DNA of 10,462 nt from Pyrodictiaceae archaeon (GCA_026986935.1 JALSNP010000056.1:1-10462), one strand, 5' to 3'. Counted from the stretch's first letter, positions 1 to 6,761 are shown. A program made the numbers and translations. The notes: generated by a model not told the origin, from the sequence alone.

Positions 1-2
1 TC

Positions 3-1652
3 TCTGTTGAGGAGAAGATGAAGAAGGGGGAGCTTAAAGTAGTTGTTTCCTCAACGAGTCTTGAGCTTGGAATAGATATAGGCTACATAGATCTTGTAGT
101 GTTGCTTAGTAGCCCTAAGAGTGTGTCAAGACTACTTCAGCGCATTGGAAGAGCTGGGCATCATATACGCCAAGTGAGTAAGGGGAGGATAATAGTTGTT
201 GATAGGGATGATCTAGTAGAGTGCACTGTGCTAGCAAAAGCCGCTATGGATAGGAAAATAGACCGTGTACATATACCCAGGAAGCCTCTTGATGTATTAG
301 CACAGCATCTCGTCGGAATGTCTCTCGAGAAGAAATGGGGTATTGACGAAGCATATGCTCTTGTGAGAAGAGCTTATCCCTATCATGAACTAAGCCGTGA
401 GGAGTTCATGGATGTTTTAAGATACCTTGCTGGGCGATACGGTCTAGAGGGTCACAGAGTTTACGCAAAAATATGGCTAGATGAGAACGAGGGCGTATTT
501 GGTAGAAAGAGAGGCTCTAGGGCAATTTATTACATGAATAGCGGAACTATACCAGATGAGGCTAAGGTGCACGTATTCACCCTGGACGGGAAATATGTTG
601 GCGATCTCGAGGAGGGTTTTGTCCAGATACTAGCTCCTGGCGACATATTTGTGCTAGGGGGGCGAACCTACGAGTTCATAAAATCGGATGGTATGAGAAT
701 CATAGTGAAGAGGGCAGAGGGAGCTAGACCCACTGTTCCGAGCTGGTACTCGGAGATGCTGCCTCTGGCCTTCGACTCCGCCTTGCTCGTCGGCTCCTTT
801 AGGCGCAGAGTAAAGGACCTAATAGAAGAGGGGATAGAACGCGAAGAAGCGGTAGAGATTATATCGTCGGAGTATAGGCTTGAAAGGCACGCTGCCGAGA
901 ACATCTACGACTATGTGCTCGAGCAGTACCTGTTCACTAACGGCCTAGTACCGAGCGATAAAGTAGTGCTCCTAGAGCATTTCCTTGACCGAGAAAACGA
1001 GGCTACATCAATCATATTTCACTTCCTATTCGGCCGTCGAGTAAATGACGCGTTATCGAGAGCGTATGCATACATCTTATCGAATATGCTGAGAACCAAT
1101 GTCAGGATAACTGTAACGGATAACGCGTTCATGCTCACCGTTAATGGTCTCAGAGAAGACATTGACTTAGAGAAGCTAGTGTTCAGCGTCACGCCATCAA
1201 ATATTGATGGTATTCTCCGCCGCGTGCTTAGGAACACAGAGCTACTGAAAAGGAGGTTTAGGCACTGTGCTGAGAGAGCGTTAATGATTCTAAGAAGATA
1301 TCATGGAAGGAGAAGGGATCCCCACAGACTCCAGTTAAATGCTCAAACACTTCTCGAAGCTGTTGAGCAAATACCTGGGTTCCCGATACTACGTGAAGCT
1401 TATAGAGAGATTCTGGAGGACTACATGGATATCAACAACGCCAAGAAGGTGCTTACCTGGATACACGAGGGGGAGATACGGGTCGCGTTCTTCGGGCCAA
1501 CGGATATACCTAGCCCCTTTGCACACCACGTAGTAGCTAGAGGATATAGCGATATAGTGCTCATGGAGGATAGGAAGAAGCTCTTGATGGAGCTTCACTC
1601 AAAGGTAATGGAGCTACTTAGGAGAAGAATGGCTGACAAGGCGTACGCCTAG
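3..1652 (+). CDS. lhr: Lhr-family ATP-dependent helicase, C-terminal part (5' end outside window)
   Basis: This is the C-terminal 549 residues of a superfamily 2 Lhr (large helicase-related) protein; the frame is open to the left edge, so the first ATG at 18 is internal. Helicase motif V (SSTSLELGIDIG, about residues 16-27 of the visible part) and motif VI (QRIGRAGHH, about 46-54) mark the end of the second RecA domain. What follows matches the Lhr-specific region: a winged-helix-like stretch, a beta-rich segment around 165-245, and a long helical domain ending with SPFAHHVVARGYSD and a LMEDRKK motif. Known family members are 3'-5' translocases on DNA or RNA-DNA hybrids, linked to repair; some archaeal ones have been linked to RNA. 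The Walker A and DExH motifs must lie upstream. Archaeal relatives are about 850-950 residues, so roughly 60% is seen. No frame break is visible. Aspects such as aLhr1 versus aLhr2 subtype cannot be settled here. Confidence 0.9.
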   Translation, partial: SVEEKMKKGELKVVVSSTSLELGIDIGYIDLVVLLSSPKSVSRLLQRIGRAGHHIRQVSKGRIIVVDRDDLVECTVLAKAAMDRKIDRVHIPRKPLDVLAQHLVGMSLEKKWGIDEAYALVRRAYPYHELSREEFMDVLRYLAGRYGLEGHRVYAKIWLDENEGVFGRKRGSRAIYYMNSGTIPDEAKVHVFTLDGKYVGDLEEGFVQILAPGDIFVLGGRTYEFIKSDGMRIIVKRAEGARPTVPSWYSEMLPLAFDSALLVGSFRRRVKDLIEEGIEREEAVEIISSEYRLERHAAENIYDYVLEQYLFTNGLVPSDKVVLLEHFLDRENEATSIIFHFLFGRRVNDALSRAYAYILSNMLRTNVRITVTDNAFMLTVNGLREDIDLEKLVFSVTPSNIDGILRRVLRNTELLKRRFRHCAERALMILRRYHGRRRDPHRLQLNAQTLLEAVEQIPGFPILREAYREILEDYMDINNAKKVLTWIHEGEIRVAFFGPTDIPSPFAHHVVARGYSDIVLMEDRKKLLMELHSKVMELLRRRMADKAYA

Positions 1653-1659
1653 CTCCTAT

Positions 1660-1739
1660 AGGGTAATCTGAGGAAGGCTCGGCGAAGGACCACCTCGTCA
1701 CAAGCTCAGCTCGTTCCCGGGGTATTTCCTCATAACCCT
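1660..1739. repeat. Imperfect inverted repeat (possible RNA hairpin) after lhr
   Basis: The left arm at 1660-1675 begins AGGGT and ends GAGGAA. The right arm at 1726-1739 begins TTCCTC and ends ACCCT. They pair as 5 bp and 6 bp separated by a 5/3 internal loop, and enclose about 50 G+C-rich bases. It begins 8 bases after the lhr stop. It could be a 3'-UTR structure of lhr or a small structured RNA on either strand. I could not fit it to a tRNA, C/D or H/ACA RNA. Confidence 0.4.
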
Positions 1740-1774
1740 CCGAGTCCTAACCACAGCATGGGGGTTTACATAAC

Positions 1775-1780
1775 TTTTTT
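1775..1780 (+). terminator. T6 run, possible lhr terminator or alternative TATA element
   Basis: Six T in a row lie 122 bases after the lhr stop, in a T-rich stretch. Archaeal transcription commonly ends at T-runs without a hairpin. The same bases (CTTTTTTATC) could instead serve as an upstream TATA-like element for pgk, so the call is weak. Confidence 0.25.
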
Positions 1781-1802
1781 ATCCTATTGCTACCCTATAA
1801 CG

Positions 1803-1810
1803 CTTTATTT
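1803..1810 (+). promoter_or_regulatory. TATA box of the pgk-gap pair
   Basis: CTTTATTT is centred about 30 bases upstream of the pgk ATG. With the usual archaeal spacing of about 26 bases from TATA centre to transcription start, the mRNA would begin only a few bases before the ATG. That suggests a near-leaderless transcript, and no ribosome binding site is seen before this ATG. CTATAACG at 1794-1801 is an alternative. Confidence 0.5.
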
Positions 1811-1836
1811 GAACACGGGACTAGTTTTTGCCGTGC

Positions 1837-3090
1837 ATGCTTCGCAACGGGCAAAAGATACCAACCATAGATGATCTCGATGAGCGTTACGGAATAAAGG
1901 ATACAAAGATATTGTTACGAATAGATATTAATAGTCCAATCGACCCGGAGACAGGCAAAATACTTGATGACAGCAGGATAAAGGCCCACAGTGGCACTAT
2001 AAGAGAACTAGCTGAGAGAGGGGCTGCTGTGGTAGTTATGTCTCACCAAGGCAGGCCCGGAGGCGATGATTTTGTAAGCTTGGGCGAGCACGCAAAACTC
2101 CTAGAAAAGTATGTTGGTGCTCCCGTCGAGTTCCTCGACGACGTTATAGGCCCCGCTGCGAGAAAGAGGATCAAAGAGCTTAAACCAGGCGAGATACTCT
2201 TACTAGACAATACTAGACTGATGTCTGAAGAGATAATAGAGGCTACCCCAGAGAAGCACTCAAAAAGCATCTTTGTGCAGAGACTTGCACCTCTCTTCAA
2301 CTACTACGTAAACGATGCATTCGCTACCGCGCATAGGAGTCAGCCAAGCATTGTCGGGTTCCCCTTAGTATTGCCATCGGCTGCTGGAAGAGTTATGGAG
2401 AAGGAGCTAACAGCATTAGCGAAACTCTATAAGCAAGAAGAGAGACCCAGGGTATTCGTCCTAGGGGGAGGAAAGGTTCATGATACTCTCAGGATTCTCG
2501 AGCATTTGCATGCGAACCAAATAGCTGATAGAATACTGTTAACAGGGCTCATAGCCGAGTTATTTGTTGTTGCTAAGGGCTTAGACATAGGAAGCGAGAA
2601 CAGACGCGTACTTGAGAGAAAAGGCATACTCGCGCTAATACCTAGGGCCAGGAGGTTGCTGCTAAGAGGATTACCGGTCGAGACGCCCATAGATTTTAAG
2701 ACGCTTATAGACAACGAGGTTCGTGTCGAGCACGTCGGGAGCATTCGTGGAGTAATCCGCGACATAGGTCCACAAACTATTAAGACGTATACAGAGTTCA
2801 TGAGAGAGGCGCGACTAATAGTGATGAGGGGGCCCGCGGGCGTAATAGAGGATCCGCGCTTCCGGGAGGGAAGTCTTCAGCTCGTAAAAGCCGCGCTGGA
2901 TAGCGAGGCTTACGTGATTATCGGAGGCGGGCATCTAAACGCTATAGTGGCTGAGCTAGGGGCGTATAATAGGCCAAACCTACATGTCAGTACTGGTGGT
3001 GGAGCACTCCTCTTATTCCTTGCTGGCGAGGATCTACCTGGGCTCGTTGCTCTCGCATCCTCTGCGAGAAAGTTTTTCCCCGAGCTCTGA
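1837..3090 (+). CDS. pgk: Phosphoglycerate kinase (archaeal type)
   Basis: This cytosolic enzyme transfers a phosphate between 1,3-bisphosphoglycerate/ADP and 3-phosphoglycerate/ATP. The product is 417 residues, normal for archaeal PGK. Visible motifs are RIDINSP near 28-34 (substrate-binding Asp loop), SHQGRPG at 69-75, NDAFATAHR near 150, the nucleotide-binding GGGKV at 210-214, GPAGVIED at 332-339 and GGGHL at 363-367, followed by STGGGALLLFLAG. The last glycine loop has His where bacterial and eukaryotic enzymes usually have Asp (GGGD-S/T). I chose the ATG at 1837 because a TATA box sits about 30 bases upstream; an in-frame TTG at 1828 would add three residues. gap follows after 43 bases on the same strand, so the two are probably one transcript. 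In many crenarchaea the PGK/GAPDH pair works mainly in the gluconeogenic direction. Confidence 0.95.
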   Translation: MLRNGQKIPTIDDLDERYGIKDTKILLRIDINSPIDPETGKILDDSRIKAHSGTIRELAERGAAVVVMSHQGRPGGDDFVSLGEHAKLLEKYVGAPVEFLDDVIGPAARKRIKELKPGEILLLDNTRLMSEEIIEATPEKHSKSIFVQRLAPLFNYYVNDAFATAHRSQPSIVGFPLVLPSAAGRVMEKELTALAKLYKQEERPRVFVLGGGKVHDTLRILEHLHANQIADRILLTGLIAELFVVAKGLDIGSENRRVLERKGILALIPRARRLLLRGLPVETPIDFKTLIDNEVRVEHVGSIRGVIRDIGPQTIKTYTEFMREARLIVMRGPAGVIEDPRFREGSLQLVKAALDSEAYVIIGGGHLNAIVAELGAYNRPNLHVSTGGGALLLFLAGEDLPGLVALASSARKFFPEL

Positions 3091-3122
3091 GATGGAGTGA
3101 ACAGATTACATCCCACATGGCG

Positions 3123-3128
3123 GGTGAT
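3123..3128 (+). promoter_or_regulatory. Ribosome binding site that fixes the TTG start of gap
   Basis: GGTGAT is a full match to the archaeal Shine-Dalgarno consensus complementary to the 16S rRNA 3' end. It lies 5 bases before the TTG at 3134, which supports that TTG as the true start. There is no such site before pgk, as expected for an internal operon gene behind a leaderless first gene. Confidence 0.7.
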
Positions 3129-3133
3129 AGGCG

Positions 3134-4168
3134 TTGGCAAAGGTTAGGGTCGGTGTAAATGGGTTTGGGACAATAGGTAAGCGTGTCGCCGAGGCAGTAA
3201 TGCTCCAACCAGATATGGAGCTTGTAGGCGTAGTCAAGACCAGGCCGGATTATAGCGCGGTCTACGCTGTAAAAAGAGGGATAAAGCTATACACATTAAG
3301 CTCCAGCATAGAGGAGTTCAAGAAGAGAGGCATAGAGGTTGCTGGGACTCTTGAGGATCTATTGAACGAGGTTGATGTAATTGTCGACGCGACCCCCGGA
3401 GGAGTGGGGGCCTCCTACAAACCCGTTTACGAGAAAGCAGGCGTAAAAATGGTGTTCCAGGGCGGCGAGAAGCCCGACATAGCTGAGATTTCTTTCAGCA
3501 CGCTTTGTAACTATGAGCAGGCTCTCGGTAAGAAGAGCGTAAGAGTGGTATCATGCAATACGACTGCTCTTCTGCGCAGCATATGCACTCTTAATAAGCT
3601 AGCCCCTGTCAAATCCGTTAGAGCCACTATTGTGCGCCGAGCAGCAGACCCCAAGGAGACCAAGAGGGGACCTGTTAACGCTATTGTTCCTAATCCGGCA
3701 AGAATGCCTAGCCATCACGGTGTTGATGTTCAGACTGTCCTGCCCTGGCTCGATATAGTGACCAGTGCTGTAGTAGTACCCACAACCCTTATGCATGTAC
3801 ACACGGTGTATGCCCGTTTAGAAAAGAGCGTAGCCCTCGAAGACGTTGTAGAAGCTTTTGAAAAAGCGCCACGCATAGTCCTGGTTAGCAGCGAGCTTGG
3901 GCTGAAGAGTACAGCTGATTTGGTCGAGTATATGCGGGATATTGGGAGAAAGAGGTACGACATGCCCGAGCTAGCTATATGGGTTGAGAGTATAACGGTG
4001 AGAGGCAATGAGGTTATGTGGATGCAAGCTGTTCACCAAGAATCAATAGTGGTGCCCGAAAACATAGATGCCATAAGGGCGTTAATGCGGTTAACGAGCT
4101 CGGCACAAGAGACTATTGAGATAACCGATAAGACTCTAGGACTTCTAAAAGGCAGATTACCCGGCTAA
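3134..4168 (+). CDS. gap: Archaeal (class II) glyceraldehyde-3-phosphate dehydrogenase, phosphorylating
   Basis: The enzyme interconverts glyceraldehyde-3-phosphate and 1,3-bisphosphoglycerate with NAD(P), feeding or using the PGK product encoded just upstream. The 344 residues match the archaeal class II length. The N-terminus carries the Rossmann fingerprint VNGFGTIGKRV (GxGxxG at 10-15). The catalytic Cys is residue 141 in VVSCNTTALLR, and the His pair in PSHHGVDVQTVLPW at about 194-195 fits the archaeal active-site region. The basic and hydroxyl residues KTR after the second beta strand are compatible with NADP use, but the archaeal family often accepts both cofactors, so preference is not certain. 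The start is TTG, preceded by a perfect GGTGAT at 5 bases. The C-terminal MWMQAVHQESIVVPENIDAI is typical of the family. No defect seen. Confidence 0.95.
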   Translation: MAKVRVGVNGFGTIGKRVAEAVMLQPDMELVGVVKTRPDYSAVYAVKRGIKLYTLSSSIEEFKKRGIEVAGTLEDLLNEVDVIVDATPGGVGASYKPVYEKAGVKMVFQGGEKPDIAEISFSTLCNYEQALGKKSVRVVSCNTTALLRSICTLNKLAPVKSVRATIVRRAADPKETKRGPVNAIVPNPARMPSHHGVDVQTVLPWLDIVTSAVVVPTTLMHVHTVYARLEKSVALEDVVEAFEKAPRIVLVSSELGLKSTADLVEYMRDIGRKRYDMPELAIWVESITVRGNEVMWMQAVHQESIVVPENIDAIRALMRLTSSAQETIEITDKTLGLLKGRLPG

Positions 4169-4178
4169 GACTATAGTA

Positions 4179-4186
4179 TTATAAAC
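4179..4186 (+). promoter_or_regulatory. TATA box upstream of the UspA-like gene
   Basis: TTATAAAC lies 11 bases after the gap stop in an A+T-rich patch (about 4171-4200). Its position predicts a transcript start near 4208 and a leader of about 40 bases that contains the GAGGTG ribosome binding site. So the gene group from 4248 onward probably has its own promoter. Confidence 0.5.
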
Positions 4187-4233
4187 GATAAATTAGTATA
4201 GAAGAGTACATGGAAAAGCAAGAATAAGTGACT

Positions 4234-4239
4234 GAGGTG
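4234..4239 (+). promoter_or_regulatory. Ribosome binding site of the UspA-like gene
   Basis: GAGGTG is complementary to the 16S rRNA 3' end and sits 8 bases before the ATG at 4248, supporting that start. Confidence 0.6.
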
Positions 4240-4247
4240 CGCTGTTA

Positions 4248-4673
4248 ATGGTCGAGTACATACCCGAGCCCTCGTATAAGGTGAGCTACCTCTTTAGACG
4301 AGTACTAGTACCTATAGACGGTTCCGAGACGAGCCTAAGAGCGCTTGACGTAGCGCTAGATTTTGCGCAGAGATACGGGTCCAAGGTAACAGCGCTGTAT
4401 GTTTATAATAGCAAGGAGGATCCAGAAGGGGTTAAAAAAGCAATAGAGCAGCATATTCGGCGCAGAGGCGTTAAGGTTGATATTAAGCTTAGAAGCTACG
4501 AACCCAGCGTAAGTAGTATAGCTAATGAAATAATATCAGAGATCATAGAGGGTGGCTATGACTTAGTAGTCCTTGGCGCGAGAGGGAACACCGCGAACGA
4601 GGACCTAATAATAGGCAGTATCGCGCTCTCAGTGGTCGTAAACTCAGCCATATCTGTTATGATAATCAGATAG
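4248..4673 (+). CDS. Universal stress protein (UspA) family, ATP-binding type
   Basis: A single-domain, probably dimeric cytosolic UspA-fold protein of 141 residues, the normal length for one Usp domain. After a short N-terminal extension (about 15 residues), the first strand is RRVLVPIDGSETS, with the DGS at 24-26. The C-terminal half has the ATP-binding signature G-2x-G-9x-G-S: Gly110, Gly113, Gly123 and Ser124 (GARGNTANEDLIIGS). This places it in the nucleotide-binding branch rather than the non-binding UspA branch. It ends with the hydrophobic strand SVMIIR. Family members are usually stress or signalling proteins, but the exact role is unknown. It is followed after only 10 bases by the next gene on the same strand, so the two are very likely co-transcribed and perhaps functionally linked. 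Confidence 0.88.
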   Translation: MVEYIPEPSYKVSYLFRRVLVPIDGSETSLRALDVALDFAQRYGSKVTALYVYNSKEDPEGVKKAIEQHIRRRGVKVDIKLRSYEPSVSSIANEIISEIIEGGYDLVVLGARGNTANEDLIIGSIALSVVVNSAISVMIIR

Positions 4674-4683
4674 GCGATCATAC

Positions 4684-5280
4684 ATGGAGAAGAAATACCT
4701 AGTATACTGCGATGGCAGAGCTTCTGAGACAAGCTCTATACGCGAAGCACTGGAAAAAGCCCAGACATGTAACTCCCAGGTAACGATTTATCGTGCAGCC
4801 CTTGTAGCAGTACTAGAGCCGAGCGAGGTAAGGGAGCTTTTAGCCCAAAAGGAGGCCAGAGAGCGAGCAGAAAAGCACAAAGAGACGCTCTCGCGAAGAA
4901 GAATAGCCATTGTATTTGATCAAATGTTTAAGGGTTTTGCTGAAGTGCTTGAGCGAGAAATTACTGAAGACTTTATCGAGTTCCACGAAGTACTTGGCAG
5001 AGGCATAAATAGGACTGTTAAACTAGGGCCACGATTATTTCAGCAACCCGCGAGAGACGATTACGACGTCGTAAAGCTACTAGAAGACCTAGCTAGGAGC
5101 AAGACCCGTGTCATCTTCTTTACAGGGGATAAACAATTAGCCACACAGGCTAGGATGATAGATAATGTTGACGTGGAGTACCTCCCGCCAAGCGAGGTAG
5201 CCGGGAAAGAAGCGGCCATAAAAATTATGCTAGAAAGGATAAGAAAAACCGTAAAGGAATTAGGAATCTCTAGACAGTAG
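4684..5280 (+). CDS. Uncharacterised protein with probable C-terminal PIN-like (DUF5615/Mut7-C-like) nuclease domain
   Basis: I do not recognise this 198-residue protein as a named family. Residues 1-45 form a small alpha/beta segment (KKYLVYCDGRASE, then VTIYRAALVAVLE). Residues about 48-72 are a highly charged helix, possibly a coiled coil. From 73 on, the pattern resembles PIN-like toxin or RNase folds of the Mut7-C/DUF5615 type: a hydrophobic strand ending in Asp79 (IAIVFDQMFKGFAEVLE), an acidic pair Asp125-Asp126 at the start of a helix, then strand RVIFFTGDKQLATQA, with Asp149 in the typical T-x-D-K-x-L-A turn, and a final strand VDVEYLPPSEV. If correct, the Asp residues would bind a metal and the protein could cut RNA. 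This is inferred from pattern only. A weak ribosome binding site (GGCGAT, 4673-4678) overlaps the stop of the Usp gene, suggesting translational coupling. No antitoxin-like partner is seen. Confidence 0.6.
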   Translation: MEKKYLVYCDGRASETSSIREALEKAQTCNSQVTIYRAALVAVLEPSEVRELLAQKEARERAEKHKETLSRRRIAIVFDQMFKGFAEVLEREITEDFIEFHEVLGRGINRTVKLGPRLFQQPARDDYDVVKLLEDLARSKTRVIFFTGDKQLATQARMIDNVDVEYLPPSEVAGKEAAIKIMLERIRKTVKELGISRQ

Positions 5281-5301
5281 CAAACTGGTTGGGAACGAGA
5301 A

Positions 5302-5361
5302 CGCTGTGATGAACTACCCCGATAAGTGCGATCAATGAGCGAAGGGTAGGTTGCTGAGCAT
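5302..5361 (+). ncRNA. Candidate C/D box guide RNA
   Basis: An exact C box (GTGATGA, 5306-5312) is followed 41 bases later by a D box (CTGA, 5354-5357). The 52-base span from C to D is normal for archaeal C/D sRNAs, which guide 2'-O-methylation of rRNA or tRNA. A degenerate D'/C' pair may lie near 5328-5338 (GCGA then TCAATGA), which would leave two guides of about 15 bases (5313-5327 and 5339-5353). Against it: internal boxes are poor, the terminal stem is only about two base pairs, and the two guide segments can pair with each other (CTACCC 5314-5319 with GGGTAG 5344-5349). I could not assign a target. It fills the gap between two genes, and its D box overlaps the in-frame stop just before the TTG start of the next gene. 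Confidence 0.38.
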
Positions 5362-5963
5362 TGCCCGAAAGCCCCGCAAGCATTACCAGTATTAGAAGGG
5401 AAGAAACCAGTGATACGAAGACACGTGTAAAGGAATTTATCAACGAGCTTGCCGATCAGTTATTGGCAAAGCTTAGAGAGGGCTCCGTGCTATCGCTATC
5501 CGAGATCTATCTCTATGCACTAAGCATAGCCAATCCCGTCAAGAACGTCTCCCCGAGGATTTACGGAGTTTTCCTCCTAGGCCAGCTTAGAAGACTTAGA
5601 GACGTATTACTAGATAGAGCTGCGGAAGCCATCTCAGCCCATGTTGATAAAATCGAGAATGACTTCCTATACGCCGAGTTGTCGGCCTCAATAATGAGGT
5701 ATGCTATACACGAGCTTAACGTCCTTCAGACACTGATAGCCTTGCTTGAAAAAAGCCTCAAAGAAGAGGAACAGATCGACACCGAGCTTCTAGAAGAATT
5801 CGCGTTCACAGCATTGGCGAGGTTTATGGCCACAGCCACGCTCCTATCTAGGATCAGTACAGAGGAGCTAGGGAAAATACTGGTAAATGTAACTAAGATG
5901 CTTGATTTCTTCATCTCAGAGGAGTTAAGCATAATCAGCGAAAAACTCATGAACAAGGCCTAG
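5361..5963 (+). CDS. Unrecognised all-helical protein
   Basis: A 200-residue soluble protein of unknown function. Apart from a polar N-terminus (about 1-18), it reads as a bundle of amphipathic helices: about 20-40 (KTRVKEFINELADQLLAKLR), 45-60, 65-95, 100-132, 137-162 and 165-198. It has no Cys, no signal peptide, no membrane segment and no motif I can name. The start is uncertain: an in-frame TGA at 5355-5357 limits it, and the TTG at 5361 is the first usual start after that, but no good ribosome binding site or TATA box is seen. The reading frame is long, codon use (AGA, ATA, CTA) is like that of its neighbours, and it ends exactly against tbp on the other strand, which supports a real gene. 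It may belong to the transcript starting upstream of the UspA-like gene. Physical closeness to tbp is convergent and says little about function. Confidence 0.7.
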   Translation: MPESPASITSIRREETSDTKTRVKEFINELADQLLAKLREGSVLSLSEIYLYALSIANPVKNVSPRIYGVFLLGQLRRLRDVLLDRAAEAISAHVDKIENDFLYAELSASIMRYAIHELNVLQTLIALLEKSLKEEEQIDTELLEEFAFTALARFMATATLLSRISTEELGKILVNVTKMLDFFISEELSIISEKLMNKA

Positions 5964-6559
5964 GTGCACGGCCTTATTGCGCGCACCTTCTTCAACTTCT
6001 CATAGATACGTTTAACAGCTTCATAAACCTCCTCTTCCCTCTTTGCACCAGTTATGACCATTTTCCCGGACCCGAATATTAGGAGGACAACACGGGGTTC
6101 ATCCATCCTATGAATTAGGCCAGGGAACTGCTCCGGCTCATACATGCTATTCTCAAGGGTTAGAGCTGCTCGTTCAAGATCTACACAGATATTAAGATTA
6201 GCAGAAGCTACTATGTTCTGTATCTGCACCTTAGACCGTCCATGGATCGGGATGCCGTGCTTCTTTAGGTTTCTCACTATCTTTTTAACCGCTTCAATCA
6301 AGTCCCTTGTGCTCTTAGCCCCAGTGACAACCATTTTCCCCGACTTAAATATTAGCGCAGTAACCTTGGGCGAATCCAATCGATAAACCAAGCCAGGGAA
6401 CTGCTCCGGGTTATACTCGACAGTTAGTATGCTCCTCTCAATCATTCTGAGGTCAAGGGTCTGGTCAAGAGAGACCGTGGCCACTATGTTCTCTATGTTG
6501 ACAACGGGTTTGGGCTCATCCTTGCCCTGTTGCTGGCTACTCTTCTCCATAAAGGCCAT
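5960..6559 (-). CDS. tbp: TATA-box-binding protein
   Basis: The archaeal general transcription factor that binds and bends the TATA box and recruits TFB and RNA polymerase. The 199 residues contain two direct repeats of the TBP fold, about 19-105 and 110-195. Each has the EQFPGL(V/I) element (52-57 and 143-148) and the strand-turn-strand F-x-SGKMV(V/I)TGAK (71-82 and 162-173). The inverse-symmetric saddle is therefore intact. A short polar N-terminal tail (SSQQQGKDEPKP) precedes repeat 1. ATG at 6559 is chosen because GGGTG lies 7 bases upstream; a second in-frame ATG at 6550 would remove three residues. There is no acidic C-terminal tail. The last codon shares CTAG (5960-5963) with the stop of the convergent helical gene. 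Several TATA-like boxes lie upstream, so autoregulation is possible but not shown. Confidence 0.97.
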   Translation of the reverse strand: MAFMEKSSQQQGKDEPKPVVNIENIVATVSLDQTLDLRMIERSILTVEYNPEQFPGLVYRLDSPKVTALIFKSGKMVVTGAKSTRDLIEAVKKIVRNLKKHGIPIHGRSKVQIQNIVASANLNICVDLERAALTLENSMYEPEQFPGLIHRMDEPRVVLLIFGSGKMVITGAKREEEVYEAVKRIYEKLKKVRAIRPCT

Positions 6560-6584
6560 ACGTAGGCACCCTTTTTAATGCTGA

Positions 6585-6605
6585 GGATATAAACCCTATT
6601 TAAAG
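6585..6605 (-). promoter_or_regulatory. tbp promoter region
   Basis: On the minus strand, GGTTTATATCC (6595-6585) and CTTTAAATAGG (6605-6595) are overlapping TATA-like elements. They predict transcript starts near 6564 or 6574, about 5 or 15 bases before the ATG; the longer leader would keep the GGGTG ribosome binding site at 6571-6567. A third AT-rich element is at 6619-6609. Confidence 0.5.
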
Positions 6606-6644
6606 CCTCCTATAAATCTTTATCCTGGGGATGGCGAGGCGGGC

Positions 6645-6679
6645 AGTCTAGGAGCGAAGAGCTGTGACTGGCCTAGTCT
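6645..6679. repeat. Small inverted repeat in the tbp-nnrDE gap
   Basis: AGTCTAGG (6645-6652) and CCTAGTCT (6672-6679) pair as 7 bp with one mismatch around a 19-base loop. It lies upstream of the tbp promoter. It could be a protein-binding palindrome, a weak RNA hairpin or chance. The rest of 6606-6747 holds nothing else I can name. Confidence 0.3.
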
Positions 6680-6747
6680 CACACCGACCCGTATCCTACT
6701 CTGTTTGCCAAAACACTAATTTACCATTGAACAATCTGTTTATCATT

Positions 6748-6752
6748 AAAAA
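6748..6752 (-). terminator. T5 run after nnrDE, probable terminator
   Basis: On the minus strand a run of five T follows the strong hairpin at 6762-6835 by 10 bases, 59 bases after the nnrDE stop. The T-run is the part archaeal polymerase usually needs; the hairpin may help or may protect the 3' end. Confidence 0.4.
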
Positions 6753-6761
6753 CTGGTGGAT

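Noticed and set aside
1660..1760. tRNA, C/D or H/ACA RNA in the lhr-pgk gap
   Set aside because: No T-arm consensus or cloverleaf. On the minus strand a C-like GTTATGA and C'-like GTGACGA occur, but no CTGA lies at the far end where the D box should be. The ACA at 1752-1754 is too far from the stem for an H/ACA RNA.
6037..6430. Direct DNA repeat (two copies of a roughly 100-base segment)
   Set aside because: It is the two-fold internal repeat of the TBP protein, not a mobile or regulatory repeat.
6700..6748. C/D box RNA on the minus strand (ATGATAA, one mismatch to the C box)
   Set aside because: No CTGA within 40-60 bases downstream on that strand.
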